From NCBI GenBank assembly GCA_001822575.1, contig MHRM01000001.1, forward strand, positions 24,755 through 64,019: 39,265 bases of DNA, written 5' to 3'. Position 1 is the first letter of the stretch, and each line of letters opens with the position of its first letter. Under the pieces are notes generated by a model that ran no database searches, had not been told where the DNA came from, and saw nothing but the letters and a program-made list of their open reading frames with translations. This document shows positions 15,199-23,357 of the stretch, piece after piece. This stretch comes from Candidatus Taylorbacteria bacterium RIFCSPHIGHO2_02_FULL_44_12. GTDB lineage: Bacteria; Patescibacteriota; Minisyncoccia; Phycocordibacterales; PALSA-1337. The position numbers and the translations under genes were made by a program.

Positions 15199-15218
15199 AT
15201 ATCCACATCTTATCAACA
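15199..15218. promoter_or_regulatory. Paired DnaA-box-like sites upstream of dnaA
   Basis: ATATCCACA (15199-15207) and TTATCAACA (15210-15218) each differ by one base from the DnaA box TTATCCACA and lie in tandem, 80 nt before dnaA. A 12-bp palindrome AAGTATATACTT follows at about 15259-15270. They may serve in dnaA autoregulation or as part of a bipartite origin. Confidence 0.5.
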
Positions 15219-15297
15219 TATTTAAGCTTTTGGCACAAGTATGTACAATCAAAAACAAGTATATACTTAGAAAATAAATCCGAGGAATAGAAATTCA

Positions 15298-16650
15298 ATG
15301 AGTGATTATACAAAAATGTGGCAGACGGCCCTGGTGAAGATAGAATCTGACATATCACAAGCCAACTTTTCAACATGGTTCAAAGAAACCAGCATCGTTC
15401 GTGAAGAGGAGGGAGTCGTGTACTTGGGAGTGCCAAACTCTTTTACCCAGGAATGGCTTTACAAAAAATTCCACAACTCCATTTTGCGCGTTCTGCGGGC
15501 CTTGAATGAGGGAGTCCGTTCCCTTGAATATGTCATTATCACCAAAGACGGCAGTATCAAGGGGCTGGGACACGCCAAAAGAAAGGAAGTGGACCTACCG
15601 ACTATGTCTATGCCTCTCCATGATTTCTACATCAACAAAGAAGACAACCTCAATCCTCGCTACACTTTTGAAAATTTCGTCATCGGCCCATTCAACGAGC
15701 TTGCTCATGCCGCCTCACAAACCGTCATTCAGAAACCAGGCCAAACATACAATCCCTTGTTCGTATACGGTGGAACCGGTCGGGGCAAAACACATCTGAT
15801 CCAGGCTATTGGGAATAAAATAAAAAAAGATTTCGCCGACAAAAAAGTCTTTTATCTGACCTCGGAACGCTTCGGTTCCGAATATCTGGTCTCACTCCAA
15901 GAAAACAAAGCCCAACTATTCAAGGAAAAATATCGCCGTTTTGATGTCGTTATCATGGACGATGTTCAGTTTTTCTCAAAAAAAGAGAAATTCCAAGAAG
16001 AATTGTTTCATTTCTTCAATACATTCAAGGATACGGGCCGTCAGCTGGTATTTTCTTCAGACATGCACCCCAATATCATTCCAGAGCTAGAAGACCGTCT
16101 ACGAAGCCGTTTCAACACTGGTATGGTCGTTGATATACCAGAACCAGACCATGAATCGCGGATAGCCATCGTTAGGACAAAATGCTCCACCCACAACATC
16201 ACCTTGCCGAAAGATATTATAGAATTCTTGGCTGATGCCATAAAAGACAATATCCGCGAAATAGAAGGTGTGGTAAACATAGTTGCTTGTCAGACACAAC
16301 TCAAAAAAAGAGAGTTGAATATAAATGAAATCAAACAGATTCTCAAAAATTGCACCAAACCAAAAAAGGTCGTTTCAATCAAAGATGTGGTCAAAACCAT
16401 ATCGGAATATTATGGAGTTGATGAAGACAGTATATACAACAAAACCAGACGCAAGGAGGTTGTCAGACCTAGACAAGTGATCATGTATATCCTTCGTGAG
16501 GACTTCAATATATCCTTTCCAGCTATTGGCGAAAAAATAGGAGGGAGAGACCACACCACGGTTATTCATTCATACGAAAAAATCCGAGGAGAGGTCAAAA
16601 ATGATCTTTTGTTGTCGCAGGAGATCAGTCAACTTCGTTCTATGTTATAA
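15298..16650 (+). CDS. dnaA: Chromosomal replication initiator DnaA
   Basis: 450 aa. Domain I (1-~90) MWQTALVKIESDISQANFSTWF; domain III AAA+ with Walker A GGTGRGKTHLIQA, Walker B FDVVIMDDVQFFS, sensor 1 QLVFSSDMHP and Arg finger region RLRSRFNTG; domain IV ends with the DNA-binding signature GGRDHTTVIHSYEKI. It melts the origin by binding DnaA boxes as an ATP-dependent filament. Domain II is short. ATG 15298 has GAGGA about 10 nt upstream. It is divergent from rpmH and followed by an AT-rich origin-like spacer and dnaN. Confidence 0.97.
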   Translation: MSDYTKMWQTALVKIESDISQANFSTWFKETSIVREEEGVVYLGVPNSFTQEWLYKKFHNSILRVLRALNEGVRSLEYVIITKDGSIKGLGHAKRKEVDLPTMSMPLHDFYINKEDNLNPRYTFENFVIGPFNELAHAASQTVIQKPGQTYNPLFVYGGTGRGKTHLIQAIGNKIKKDFADKKVFYLTSERFGSEYLVSLQENKAQLFKEKYRRFDVVIMDDVQFFSKKEKFQEELFHFFNTFKDTGRQLVFSSDMHPNIIPELEDRLRSRFNTGMVVDIPEPDHESRIAIVRTKCSTHNITLPKDIIEFLADAIKDNIREIEGVVNIVACQTQLKKRELNINEIKQILKNCTKPKKVVSIKDVVKTISEYYGVDEDSIYNKTRRKEVVRPRQVIMYILREDFNISFPAIGEKIGGRDHTTVIHSYEKIRGEVKNDLLLSQEISQLRSML

Positions 16651-16876
16651 ATATAGATAATGATGTGTATAAGTATGGAATTGTTGGTGGATAAAATCGT
16701 TTATTTTTAATCTAAGAAAAACTTCTTCATCCATTATGGTTGTTGGTTATATGTTTATCCGAAAATAAAAAGTCATAAAACACTTTATATATAAAGTAAA
16801 AATAGCTTTTCAACATATCCACAGTCCTAATAATAATAAGTGAAAAATTAAAAAATAATTACTACTATAAAATACC
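16651..16876. other. Probable chromosomal origin oriC (dnaA-dnaN spacer)
   Basis: A 226-bp AT-rich spacer holds DnaA-box-like 9-mers: GGTGGATAA (16686-16694, reverse complement of TTATCCACC, one mismatch), TTATCCGAA (16755-16763, two mismatches) and ATATCCACA (16815-16823, one mismatch). The segment around 16780-16876 is nearly pure A/T and could be the unwinding element. Position between dnaA and dnaN is the commonest bacterial oriC location. No strand-composition analysis was done. Confidence 0.6.
16866..16871 (+). promoter_or_regulatory. -10 box TATAAA of dnaN
   Basis: TATAAA ends 5 nt before ATG 16877 with no ribosome-binding site; leaderless arrangement, overlapping the AT-rich end of the origin spacer. 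Confidence 0.4.
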
Positions 16877-17983
16877 ATGAAACTAGAGATAAGTTCACAA
16901 AAACTGAAAGAAATTATACATCTTGTTGAGAGGCTTGCCGGAAAACAAACCACTCTCCCCGTTCTTTCTTGCATATTGATAAATGTTAAGAATGGCAATG
17001 TTGTTTTGAAAACAACCAACCTGGATATAGGTATTGAAATATCATTACCGGTAAAATCAGAAAAAGATGGGGTTATAGCCGTGCCAGCGAGGACATTTTC
17101 ATCTTTTATTTCACAAATTCCAGAACAAAATCAAATAATTTACATGGAAGAGATTTCTGGGAATTTGAAGATATCATCATCTCATTCAAAAGGAGTCATA
17201 AAAACCGTTCCCAATGAAGATTTCCCGACTATTCCAAGAGTTTTGGATGGCCAAAATTGTGTTGTTCAGAGCAAGTTATTCTCCAAAGGGTTATCCAGTG
17301 TTTCTTATAGCGCCTCTATTTCTGGGGTCAAACCAGAACTTTCCAGTGTTTATGTTTACAAAAACAACGAAGATTTGGTATTTGTTGCCACAGATTCATT
17401 TCGTTTGGCAGAAAAAATCATCAAAATAAATACCCCAACATCATTTGGAGATATGATGATACCGTTGAATAATGTCTTGAATATAACCAAGATTTTGGAA
17501 TCAATGAGTGAGAAAGTTTCAGTAACATCCAACAAAAATCTCATTTCTTTTGAGTCTGGGGGAATATATCTTGTGTCCAGGCTAATTGACGGGGTTTTCC
17601 CGGATTATCGCCAAATCGTACCCAAAGAATTCATAACAGAAGCAGTTGTTCTAAAACAAGATTTGATAAATGCTCTAAAAGTCGCCAATATATTTTCCGA
17701 CAAATTCAATCAAGTGCGATTTATCATCAAACCAACAGCCAAAACATTTGAAATATTCACAAAAAACAGTGATGTGGGGGAAAATCAAACATCATTACCG
17801 GCTTCTTTGTCCGGCGAACCAGCCGAAATAAATTTTAACCATAAATATATGACTGACTGTTTCCAGTCTGTTGAATCTGACAGTGTCTCTTTGCGCGTTT
17901 CTGGAAACAATCGCCCAATGATCATTAGACCGGTTTCCGGGGATCAGACTTTCATGTACCTAGTTATGCCTATGAATCGTTGA
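16877..17983 (+). CDS. dnaN: DNA polymerase III beta sliding clamp
   Basis: 368 aa, the usual length. Family features: MKLEISSQKLKEIIHLVERLAGKQTTLPVLSCILI at the start, VPARTFSSFISQIP, the middle-domain stretch ...SYSASISGVKPELSSVYVY...VATDSFRLAEK, and the C-terminal VSGDQTFMYLVMPMNR. The ring dimer tethers the polymerase to DNA. Located just after the putative oriC; its stop codon overlaps the ATG of the next gene (TGATG). Confidence 0.95.
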   Translation: MKLEISSQKLKEIIHLVERLAGKQTTLPVLSCILINVKNGNVVLKTTNLDIGIEISLPVKSEKDGVIAVPARTFSSFISQIPEQNQIIYMEEISGNLKISSSHSKGVIKTVPNEDFPTIPRVLDGQNCVVQSKLFSKGLSSVSYSASISGVKPELSSVYVYKNNEDLVFVATDSFRLAEKIIKINTPTSFGDMMIPLNNVLNITKILESMSEKVSVTSNKNLISFESGGIYLVSRLIDGVFPDYRQIVPKEFITEAVVLKQDLINALKVANIFSDKFNQVRFIIKPTAKTFEIFTKNSDVGENQTSLPASLSGEPAEINFNHKYMTDCFQSVESDSVSLRVSGNNRPMIIRPVSGDQTFMYLVMPMNR

Positions 17984-18282
17984 TGGTGGGGCTTGTACGA
18001 TCCACAGACACATTTGAATATATGATAGGTATAGGACAATTTTTAAAAAAAATAATAAACACTCGATCTGGTGAATGGTTGATCCGTTCAAAGGTTAGGA
18101 AAGCAATAAACAAAGAGATTTTTTTGGATATACCGGAAAAAGATATTTATTTTTCACATTCAACGATTGTTTTGAAAAATGTTCCCCAAGCGGCCAGATC
18201 TGAATTGTTTATCAAAAAATCCAACCTTTTGAGGGACATAAATGCTTCGCAAAAAGTTAAGATTTTTACAGATTTTCGCTAA
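17983..18282 (+). CDS. DUF721/DciA-like small protein, 99 aa
   Basis: The protein (IGQFLKKIINTRSGEWLIRSKVRKAINKEIF... VPQAARSELFIKKSNLLRDINASQ) has the layout of DUF721/DciA-type proteins that act with the replicative helicase and often sit next to dnaN/recF. The VWxxxVG core is not clearly conserved here, so the family call is tentative. The start overlaps the dnaN stop (ATG 17983), indicating translational coupling, and its last 4 nt overlap the convergent penicillin-binding-protein gene. Confidence 0.5.
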   Translation: MVGLVRSTDTFEYMIGIGQFLKKIINTRSGEWLIRSKVRKAINKEIFLDIPEKDIYFSHSTIVLKNVPQAARSELFIKKSNLLRDINASQKVKIFTDFR

Positions 18283-20822
18283 GGGGAGACTTTGAAATTA
18301 ATACTAGCTTGGCCCTTATTCCAAACACTATCATATACAACAACCGACAAGGTATTTGAATCTGATGATAATTCGGCCACATCTCCTGGTATAAATGAAA
18401 TATTGAGGGGATCTTTTTCAGAAGTTAGTATATATTTGCCATTGATGTAAAGCTCTGTTTTTTGGGGAGTATATGGCCCGACAATTTTGAGCTGGACAGT
18501 TGTGACTCTTTGGGTAGACAGGACAGCATTTGCTTCGGGAAATATTATACTGATTTGGGGAGATTTTTCCGGAGTATGAATATCATCAAATTCAGTTGGT
18601 AAAACAATATTGTTATTTTCCTTGAATTCTGGGTGAGAAGGCTGCCAGGTTTCGCTAAACCATTTACGAACGCCGTATTCCCAGGATTCGTATTGAGGAT
18701 CTTGTTTTGGATCGGTTGTTGTTGGGCCTCTTGGCTCGTCTTTGTTGAGCCAATGAAGAATATCATGAACATCATTCAGGACTATTTCTTCCTGGGTTTC
18801 TGGGGGCGTGTACTCGGTTGCCAATTTGCCGGAGATTTTGTCTTTTTTGTAAGAAATTCCGCCGTACCAGATGCCACGCAAAACAGGCTTATTGTCGGTT
18901 AGAGGTGGCGGGGAGGCTCTAAAACTTTCCACAGGGGTGTCTTTGACAGCTTGGGACATGAATGCTCCCCATACTGGGGCAATTACCAACCCAGCTATAT
19001 CATGCTGAAGCGGTTCATTGTCATTGTTACCGGCCCAGGCTCCCACAGCCAGGCCCGGAGTATAACCAATAGCCCAAACATCACGGAAATCATCCGTAGT
19101 ACCGGTTTTCATGGCCACTGGTCTGCCTACAGTCTCAATGATTGAGCGATAACCCGGTAGTTGAGCTTTTGGGTCGGACAATATGTCAGATATTTGGCGG
19201 GCAATCTCTGGGGCCAATACGCGATATGGGTGAATTGATGATTCTTCCAGAACTATCCCCTCGGCATTTTCAACCTTGAGAACAGAACGATATGGATTGC
19301 GCACGCCATCATTGGCGAATACACCGTAGGCACTGGTCATTTCTAGCAGAGAAACTTCACCGCCACCCAAAACAAGCGACAATCCATATCTGGAGGGAGT
19401 GGTTAAGGAAGTGATTCCGAGATCCTCGGCCGTTTGGATAGAACCGTTCAGACCAGCCATATAGAGGGCTTTGACGGCTGGAATGTTGCGCGACCTAGCT
19501 AGGGCTTGGCGTATGGTCAGAGGACCCTGAAATTTTTTGTCATAATCCAGAGGAAAATAGCAAACTTTTTCCGGATCGTCTGATGGATTTTTTGGTTTGC
19601 CTTCTTTGTCGCATTGGAGGGAAAACTCGGTGGGAGTGTCAAAAAGGATTGTTTCCGGCGTATAGCCTTTTTTGAACAAGGTGGCGTAGACAAAAGGCTT
19701 GAATGTTGATCCAGGCTGGCGTTTGGCAATGGCAATGTTGTAATTGCCGTCTATGGACGAGTCAAAATAGTCTTTGGAACCAACCATGGCCAAAATATCT
19801 CCAGTTTTTGGATCTATAGCGACCATGGCGGTATTGCTGGCATTGAAATTGCTTTGGAGTGTCGGGGCGAATTTTGAAATAATTTCTTCAGCCTTTTCTT
19901 GGAGATCAAAATCCAGGCTGGTAATGACACGCAAACCACCACTCAATACCACTTGCTCGCCATATTTTTGGGCCAGATAATCTCGGACAAACATCACGAA
20001 ATGAGGAGCTCTTATGCCGGAAAGATTCTTGGCTAGAAATTGAACATGTTCATCCGCGGCCGAGTCGTACTGGACATCTGAAATCAGCCCTAAGCTTTTC
20101 ATTCGTTGAAGTACTAATTTTTGTCTTCCATCCAGATCTTCGCGGTGAGTGCCATAAGGAGAATAATATGTTGGAGCTTGTGGAATGGCCGCCAGATAGG
20201 CGGCTTGGGCCAGAGTGACTTCTTTGGCCGACCGGCCAAAAAAAGTCTGGCTTGCTTCTTCTACGCCGTATATAGTTCCCCCATAAGATGTCTCATTGAG
20301 ATATGCTTCCAATATCTTGTCCTTGCTCATGCTTTTTGTCAGTTTGATCGCCAGGACCCACTCTTTGATCTTGCGAGTCAGAGTTTTATCCTTAGTTAGA
20401 AGGCTGTTCTTTACCACTTGCTGGGTGATGGTGGAAGCTCCTTGGCTGAACCCGCCCGAAGCGATATCAAAAAACACAGCCCTTATGATGGACAAAGGTT
20501 CAATGCCTATATTGGTGTAAAAATTGTTATCCTCTATGGCTATGGTTGCTTGACTTATAAGAGGTGATATTTCCGAAAGTGGAATATCGGTCCGTTTGGA
20601 GTTTATGCCTGTATCATACAAAAGAACAGTGCCGGTTCGGTCATATATTTTTGTTGACCTGGATATATGTCTAGCTTCCAGAGAATCCAAATCAGGCATC
20701 TTCAGATTGCCAACCCACAAAGCCCCGAGTCCCACCAAGACAAAAATCCCAGAAAATCCCAGGAATGAATATATTTTTAGATGCCGTAATAACTTTTTAT
20801 TTCTACGCCTTTTGCCAGTCAT
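18279..20822 (-). CDS. Class A penicillin-binding protein (transglycosylase/transpeptidase)
   Basis: 847 aa. One N-terminal membrane helix (residues ~20-40) is followed by a GT51 domain (ATIAIEDNNFYTNIG, GASTITQQVVKN, KIKEWVLAIKLTK) and a penicillin-binding transpeptidase with SxxK in RQPGSTFKPF, SRN in ALARSRNIPAVK and KTGT in MKTGTTDDFRDVWAIGYT. It polymerises glycan chains and cross-links peptide stems outside the membrane. A C-terminal ~100-residue beta-type extension (PQISIIFPEANAVLSTQRVTTVQLKIVGPYTPQKTELYINGKYI) resembles an Ig-like module. ATG 20822 was chosen over an upstream start because a TATAAT ends 7 nt before it and the small gene upstream ends at 20839. Confidence 0.93.
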   Translation of the reverse strand: MTGKRRRNKKLLRHLKIYSFLGFSGIFVLVGLGALWVGNLKMPDLDSLEARHISRSTKIYDRTGTVLLYDTGINSKRTDIPLSEISPLISQATIAIEDNNFYTNIGIEPLSIIRAVFFDIASGGFSQGASTITQQVVKNSLLTKDKTLTRKIKEWVLAIKLTKSMSKDKILEAYLNETSYGGTIYGVEEASQTFFGRSAKEVTLAQAAYLAAIPQAPTYYSPYGTHREDLDGRQKLVLQRMKSLGLISDVQYDSAADEHVQFLAKNLSGIRAPHFVMFVRDYLAQKYGEQVVLSGGLRVITSLDFDLQEKAEEIISKFAPTLQSNFNASNTAMVAIDPKTGDILAMVGSKDYFDSSIDGNYNIAIAKRQPGSTFKPFVYATLFKKGYTPETILFDTPTEFSLQCDKEGKPKNPSDDPEKVCYFPLDYDKKFQGPLTIRQALARSRNIPAVKALYMAGLNGSIQTAEDLGITSLTTPSRYGLSLVLGGGEVSLLEMTSAYGVFANDGVRNPYRSVLKVENAEGIVLEESSIHPYRVLAPEIARQISDILSDPKAQLPGYRSIIETVGRPVAMKTGTTDDFRDVWAIGYTPGLAVGAWAGNNDNEPLQHDIAGLVIAPVWGAFMSQAVKDTPVESFRASPPPLTDNKPVLRGIWYGGISYKKDKISGKLATEYTPPETQEEIVLNDVHDILHWLNKDEPRGPTTTDPKQDPQYESWEYGVRKWFSETWQPSHPEFKENNNIVLPTEFDDIHTPEKSPQISIIFPEANAVLSTQRVTTVQLKIVGPYTPQKTELYINGKYILTSEKDPLNISFIPGDVAELSSDSNTLSVVVYDSVWNKGQASINFKVSP

Positions 20823-20829
20823 GAGGGAG

Positions 20830-20835
20830 ATTATA
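20830..20835 (-). promoter_or_regulatory. -10 box TATAAT of the penicillin-binding-protein gene
   Basis: On the minus strand TATAAT ends 7 nt before ATG 20822; leaderless arrangement that also fixes the start codon. Confidence 0.5.
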
Positions 20836-20838
20836 GCC

Positions 20839-21039
20839 TTATTGCTCCCATTTGTCCCCGAAAGGATTGAGTTCTTCTTCATCCAAAGAAATTTCCTCGG
20901 AAGACAATTCATCGCTCTCTTCCTCAAGTTCTGTCTCCGGATCCAATTTGCCAAGCGGCAAAGGATCCAGGTCTTTTGTGATATCCTCGGAGCGGTCTAT
21001 TTCTACTTCTTGAATGGGACGGCTTTTTGTTCTCGTCAT
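20839..21039 (-). CDS. Small acidic protein of unknown function, 66 aa
   Basis: A short basic start (MTRTKSRPIQ) is followed by a strongly acidic, probably disordered chain (ETELEEESDELSSEEISLDEEELNPFG). No recognised family. It lies 55 nt after ruvC and 16 nt before the penicillin-binding-protein gene. Start ATG 21039 (an in-frame TTG is at 21048). The composition makes spurious translation a real possibility, but the tidy spacing between genes favours a real gene. Confidence 0.5.
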   Translation of the reverse strand: MTRTKSRPIQEVEIDRSEDITKDLDPLPLGKLDPETELEEESDELSSEEISLDEEELNPFGDKWEQ

Positions 21040-21093
21040 CTGAATCAATTAAAATTGATAATTTTTTGTTGAATATGTTTTAGCAAACACGGA

Positions 21094-21642
21094 CTATTTT
21101 TGCAATGATGACCAATTGTGGATAGCGTTATGAGTGAGGGCCACGGCAATAGCGTCATATTCATCGTCCAATCTTTTTTTATTGGTTATTGCTGATGATA
21201 TTTTGGGCATAGAGACGAGTAGATGTATCATCTTTATCATATGATCTTTGTCGCTGTGACCATTGCCGGTGATGGCGGCCTTGACCTGCATGGGACTGTA
21301 TTCAAATATGGGTATATGTCTTTTGGTCATTTCGTATATTATGACTCCTCTAGCTTCGGAGACGCGCATGGCTGTCTTTTGATTTTTGGCTATGAATAAA
21401 GTCTCCATTGTCGCTATGTCTGGACGAAAAATCTCTATCAACCTGCTTATTTCCAGGCCTATCTGATGCAGTCTTTCGTATATACTATCTCTGGATGAAG
21501 TTCGGAAACATCCCGAATAGAGGATATTTTCATGTCCCTTAGAGAATTTTTCAATAACAGCGATTCCCAGACGGTCATAACCTGGGTCAATGCCTATTAT
21601 TTTCTGGCTAGAATTTCCATTTTTGGCTTTTCTTGGCTTCAT
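21094..21642 (-). CDS. ruvC: Holliday junction resolvase RuvC
   Basis: 182 aa. The four acidic catalytic residues are visible: Asp in IGIDPGYDRLG, Glu in ATMETLF, and the Asp pair in LDDEYDAIAVALTH. It also shows the QVKAAITGNGHSDKDHM motif that contacts DNA. RuvC cuts four-way junctions symmetrically. It follows ruvB by 22 nt on the same strand, giving a ruvB-ruvC unit, while ruvA is about 17 kb away. Confidence 0.95.
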   Translation of the reverse strand: MKPRKAKNGNSSQKIIGIDPGYDRLGIAVIEKFSKGHENILYSGCFRTSSRDSIYERLHQIGLEISRLIEIFRPDIATMETLFIAKNQKTAMRVSEARGVIIYEMTKRHIPIFEYSPMQVKAAITGNGHSDKDHMIKMIHLLVSMPKISSAITNKKRLDDEYDAIAVALTHNAIHNWSSLQK

Positions 21643-21664
21643 TTGGTGGTTCTATGAAGAGGCT

Positions 21665-22675
21665 TTAAAGCAATTTTGCGCTGCCTTTTTGGCCCATATG
21701 GACAAAAGCTTTGTCTGTGGCGATCCGGCCCCGTGGAGTCCTCTCCAATAGTCCCAAACGGATCAGATATGGTTCATAGACTTCTTCTATGGTGGATTGT
21801 TCTTCGGAGAGGGCGGCCGCTATGGTATTGAGGCCGACAGGACCGCCGCCGAACTTTGTGATGATGGTTTTGAGGATATCGCGGTCGGCAGAAGTCAAGC
21901 CGACATTGTCTACACCGAGGAGAACTAGGGCTTTTTCTACAATATCGTGTGTCAAATCAGTTTTGTTGATCTGGGCATAGTCGCGACAGCGCTTTAAGTG
22001 GTAGTTGGCTGTGCGAGGAGTGAAACGCGAACGCATGGCTACTTCGGCAACTGCCGCCGGATGGATATCAATATTAAGGATCTTGGCTGATCGGCGGACG
22101 ATCTCGGCGATTTCGTCGTTAGAGTAAAATTCTAGCTTGAAGACCCCTCCGGAAAAACGCGAGCGCAGGGGAGCGGATATCATAGCGATCCTAGTGGTGG
22201 CGGCTATCAAAGTAAATGGTGGAAGATCTAGCTGAATAGTCCTGGCTGAAGGGCCTTTGCCAATAATAATGTCCAAAGTGCCAGATTCCATGGCGGGGTA
22301 GAGAACTTCCTCAATAGCTTTATTCAAGCGATGGATTTCATCTATAAAAAGGATGTCTCCAGATGAGAGGTTGGTTAGAACCGAGGCCAGATCGCCAACC
22401 TTCAATATAGCTGGCCCAGAAGTAACTTTTATTTGGGTATTAGTCTCTTTGGCGACTAGATAAGCCAAGGTTGTTTTTCCAAGCCCCGGTGGGCCATAAA
22501 AGAGGATGTGTTCGGGGGGATGTTGGCGTTCTTTGGCGGCGGTCAAGAGGATGTGAAGATTATCTTTGATGTTTTTTTGTCCGATATAATCTTCCCAACG
22601 AGAAGGACGAAGAGTCTGATCCAGAAAACCAGTCTCTTTGTCATCGGTATTGGTGTGAGGTATAGGATTTGACAT
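21665..22675 (-). CDS. ruvB: Holliday junction branch-migration helicase RuvB
   Basis: 336 aa AAA+ motor. Walker A GPPGLGKTTLAYLVAKE, Walker B ILFIDEIHRLNKAIEEVLYPAME, sensor 1 LIAATTR, Arg finger region APLRSRFSGGVFKLEFY and the C-terminal winged helix ending RLGLLERTPRGRIATDKAF. It drives branch migration with RuvA. A TGcTATCAT extended -10 lies 12 nt before ATG 22675. The normally invariant stretch RSRFG is RSRFSG here, a minor change. Confidence 0.97.
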   Translation of the reverse strand: MSNPIPHTNTDDKETGFLDQTLRPSRWEDYIGQKNIKDNLHILLTAAKERQHPPEHILFYGPPGLGKTTLAYLVAKETNTQIKVTSGPAILKVGDLASVLTNLSSGDILFIDEIHRLNKAIEEVLYPAMESGTLDIIIGKGPSARTIQLDLPPFTLIAATTRIAMISAPLRSRFSGGVFKLEFYSNDEIAEIVRRSAKILNIDIHPAAVAEVAMRSRFTPRTANYHLKRCRDYAQINKTDLTHDIVEKALVLLGVDNVGLTSADRDILKTIITKFGGGPVGLNTIAAALSEEQSTIEEVYEPYLIRLGLLERTPRGRIATDKAFVHMGQKGSAKLL

Positions 22676-22757
22676 TTATTTTTATTTATGATAGCATATT
22701 GCTCCGATCAAGGTTTGTTTTTCAAAATATACAAAATATAATTTTCGCTATTCTGAA

Positions 22758-22907
22758 CGCCTAAACCTCTAAGCAATGGCCTTCCCAGGTTTGGGCGTAG
22801 GCTCTGGGACATTTTGGTCATGCGCTTGCGCATGGACTGAAATTATCCTTGAGCCTCCGCCTCGCCCGAGGCATCATGCCTCGGGATATTGCTTAGAGGT
22901 TTAGGCG
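22758..22907. repeat. Structured palindromic element with nested hairpins, 150 bp
   Basis: The 20-bp outer arms (22758-22777 and 22888-22907) are perfectly complementary. Inside are CCCGAGGCA/TGCCTCGGG (22865-22873 and 22877-22885, 3-nt loop), GGCGxxGGCTC/GAGCCxxCGCC (22794-22804 with 22851-22861), which encloses CATGCGC-TT-GCGCATG (22819-22834), and a weak CCCA-GGTT-TGGG (22784-22795). Together these fold into a closed multi-branch shape. It lies between ruvB and the coiled-coil gene, in the 314-bp gene-free stretch. It could be a structured RNA or a DNA cruciform; I do not recognise a known class. Confidence 0.75.
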
Positions 22908-22989
22908 CTTAGCTTTTCATTGGCAACTCTATTTGTATCCTACTCTCATCAGGCTCAAAAAAGCAATTGGTATAGTTGGGGATTGTTAT

Positions 22990-23307
22990 TTATCTCGGTT
23001 TTGGTACTGAATTTTGGATAGATGTGTGAATGCGAGTCAGTTCAAGGTGATGTTTTTGCTGTTCTTGCTCGAGTTTTCTGATTTCATTGTGCAATATGGG
23101 AGCCTGGCGCTCATCTTCTCGTAATTTGGTCTTTTTTTCTTCTATTTGTCTTTGCAATTCCGCTATAGCTTTTTTCAATTCGGATATTTCTTTTTGTGTT
23201 TCCTGTTCTTTTGTATTTTTGGCTTGCAGTTCTTGAATTTCCTTATTCAATTCTTGCTCGGTCTTCTTCAATGTCTCATTAAGATTTTGTAGGTTGTTTG
23301 GGATCAT
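22990..23307 (-). CDS. Coiled-coil protein of unknown function, 105 aa
   Basis: Almost the whole chain is a charged heptad pattern (LNETLKKTEQELNKEIQEL, ISELKKAIAELQRQIEEKK, EIRKLEQEQQKHHLELTRIH) typical of a two-stranded coiled coil. There is no signal peptide or other domain. It lies 50 nt downstream of the PilB-like ATPase gene, possibly in the same unit. Function unknown. The structured element at 22758-22907 starts about 80 nt after its stop. Confidence 0.65.
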   Translation of the reverse strand: MIPNNLQNLNETLKKTEQELNKEIQELQAKNTKEQETQKEISELKKAIAELQRQIEEKKTKLREDERQAPILHNEIRKLEQEQQKHHLELTRIHTSIQNSVPKPR

Positions 23308-23357
23308 ATATTTATGTGAATATTATTAAGTGAGGCTTTTCTGGTATTGTAATTTAA

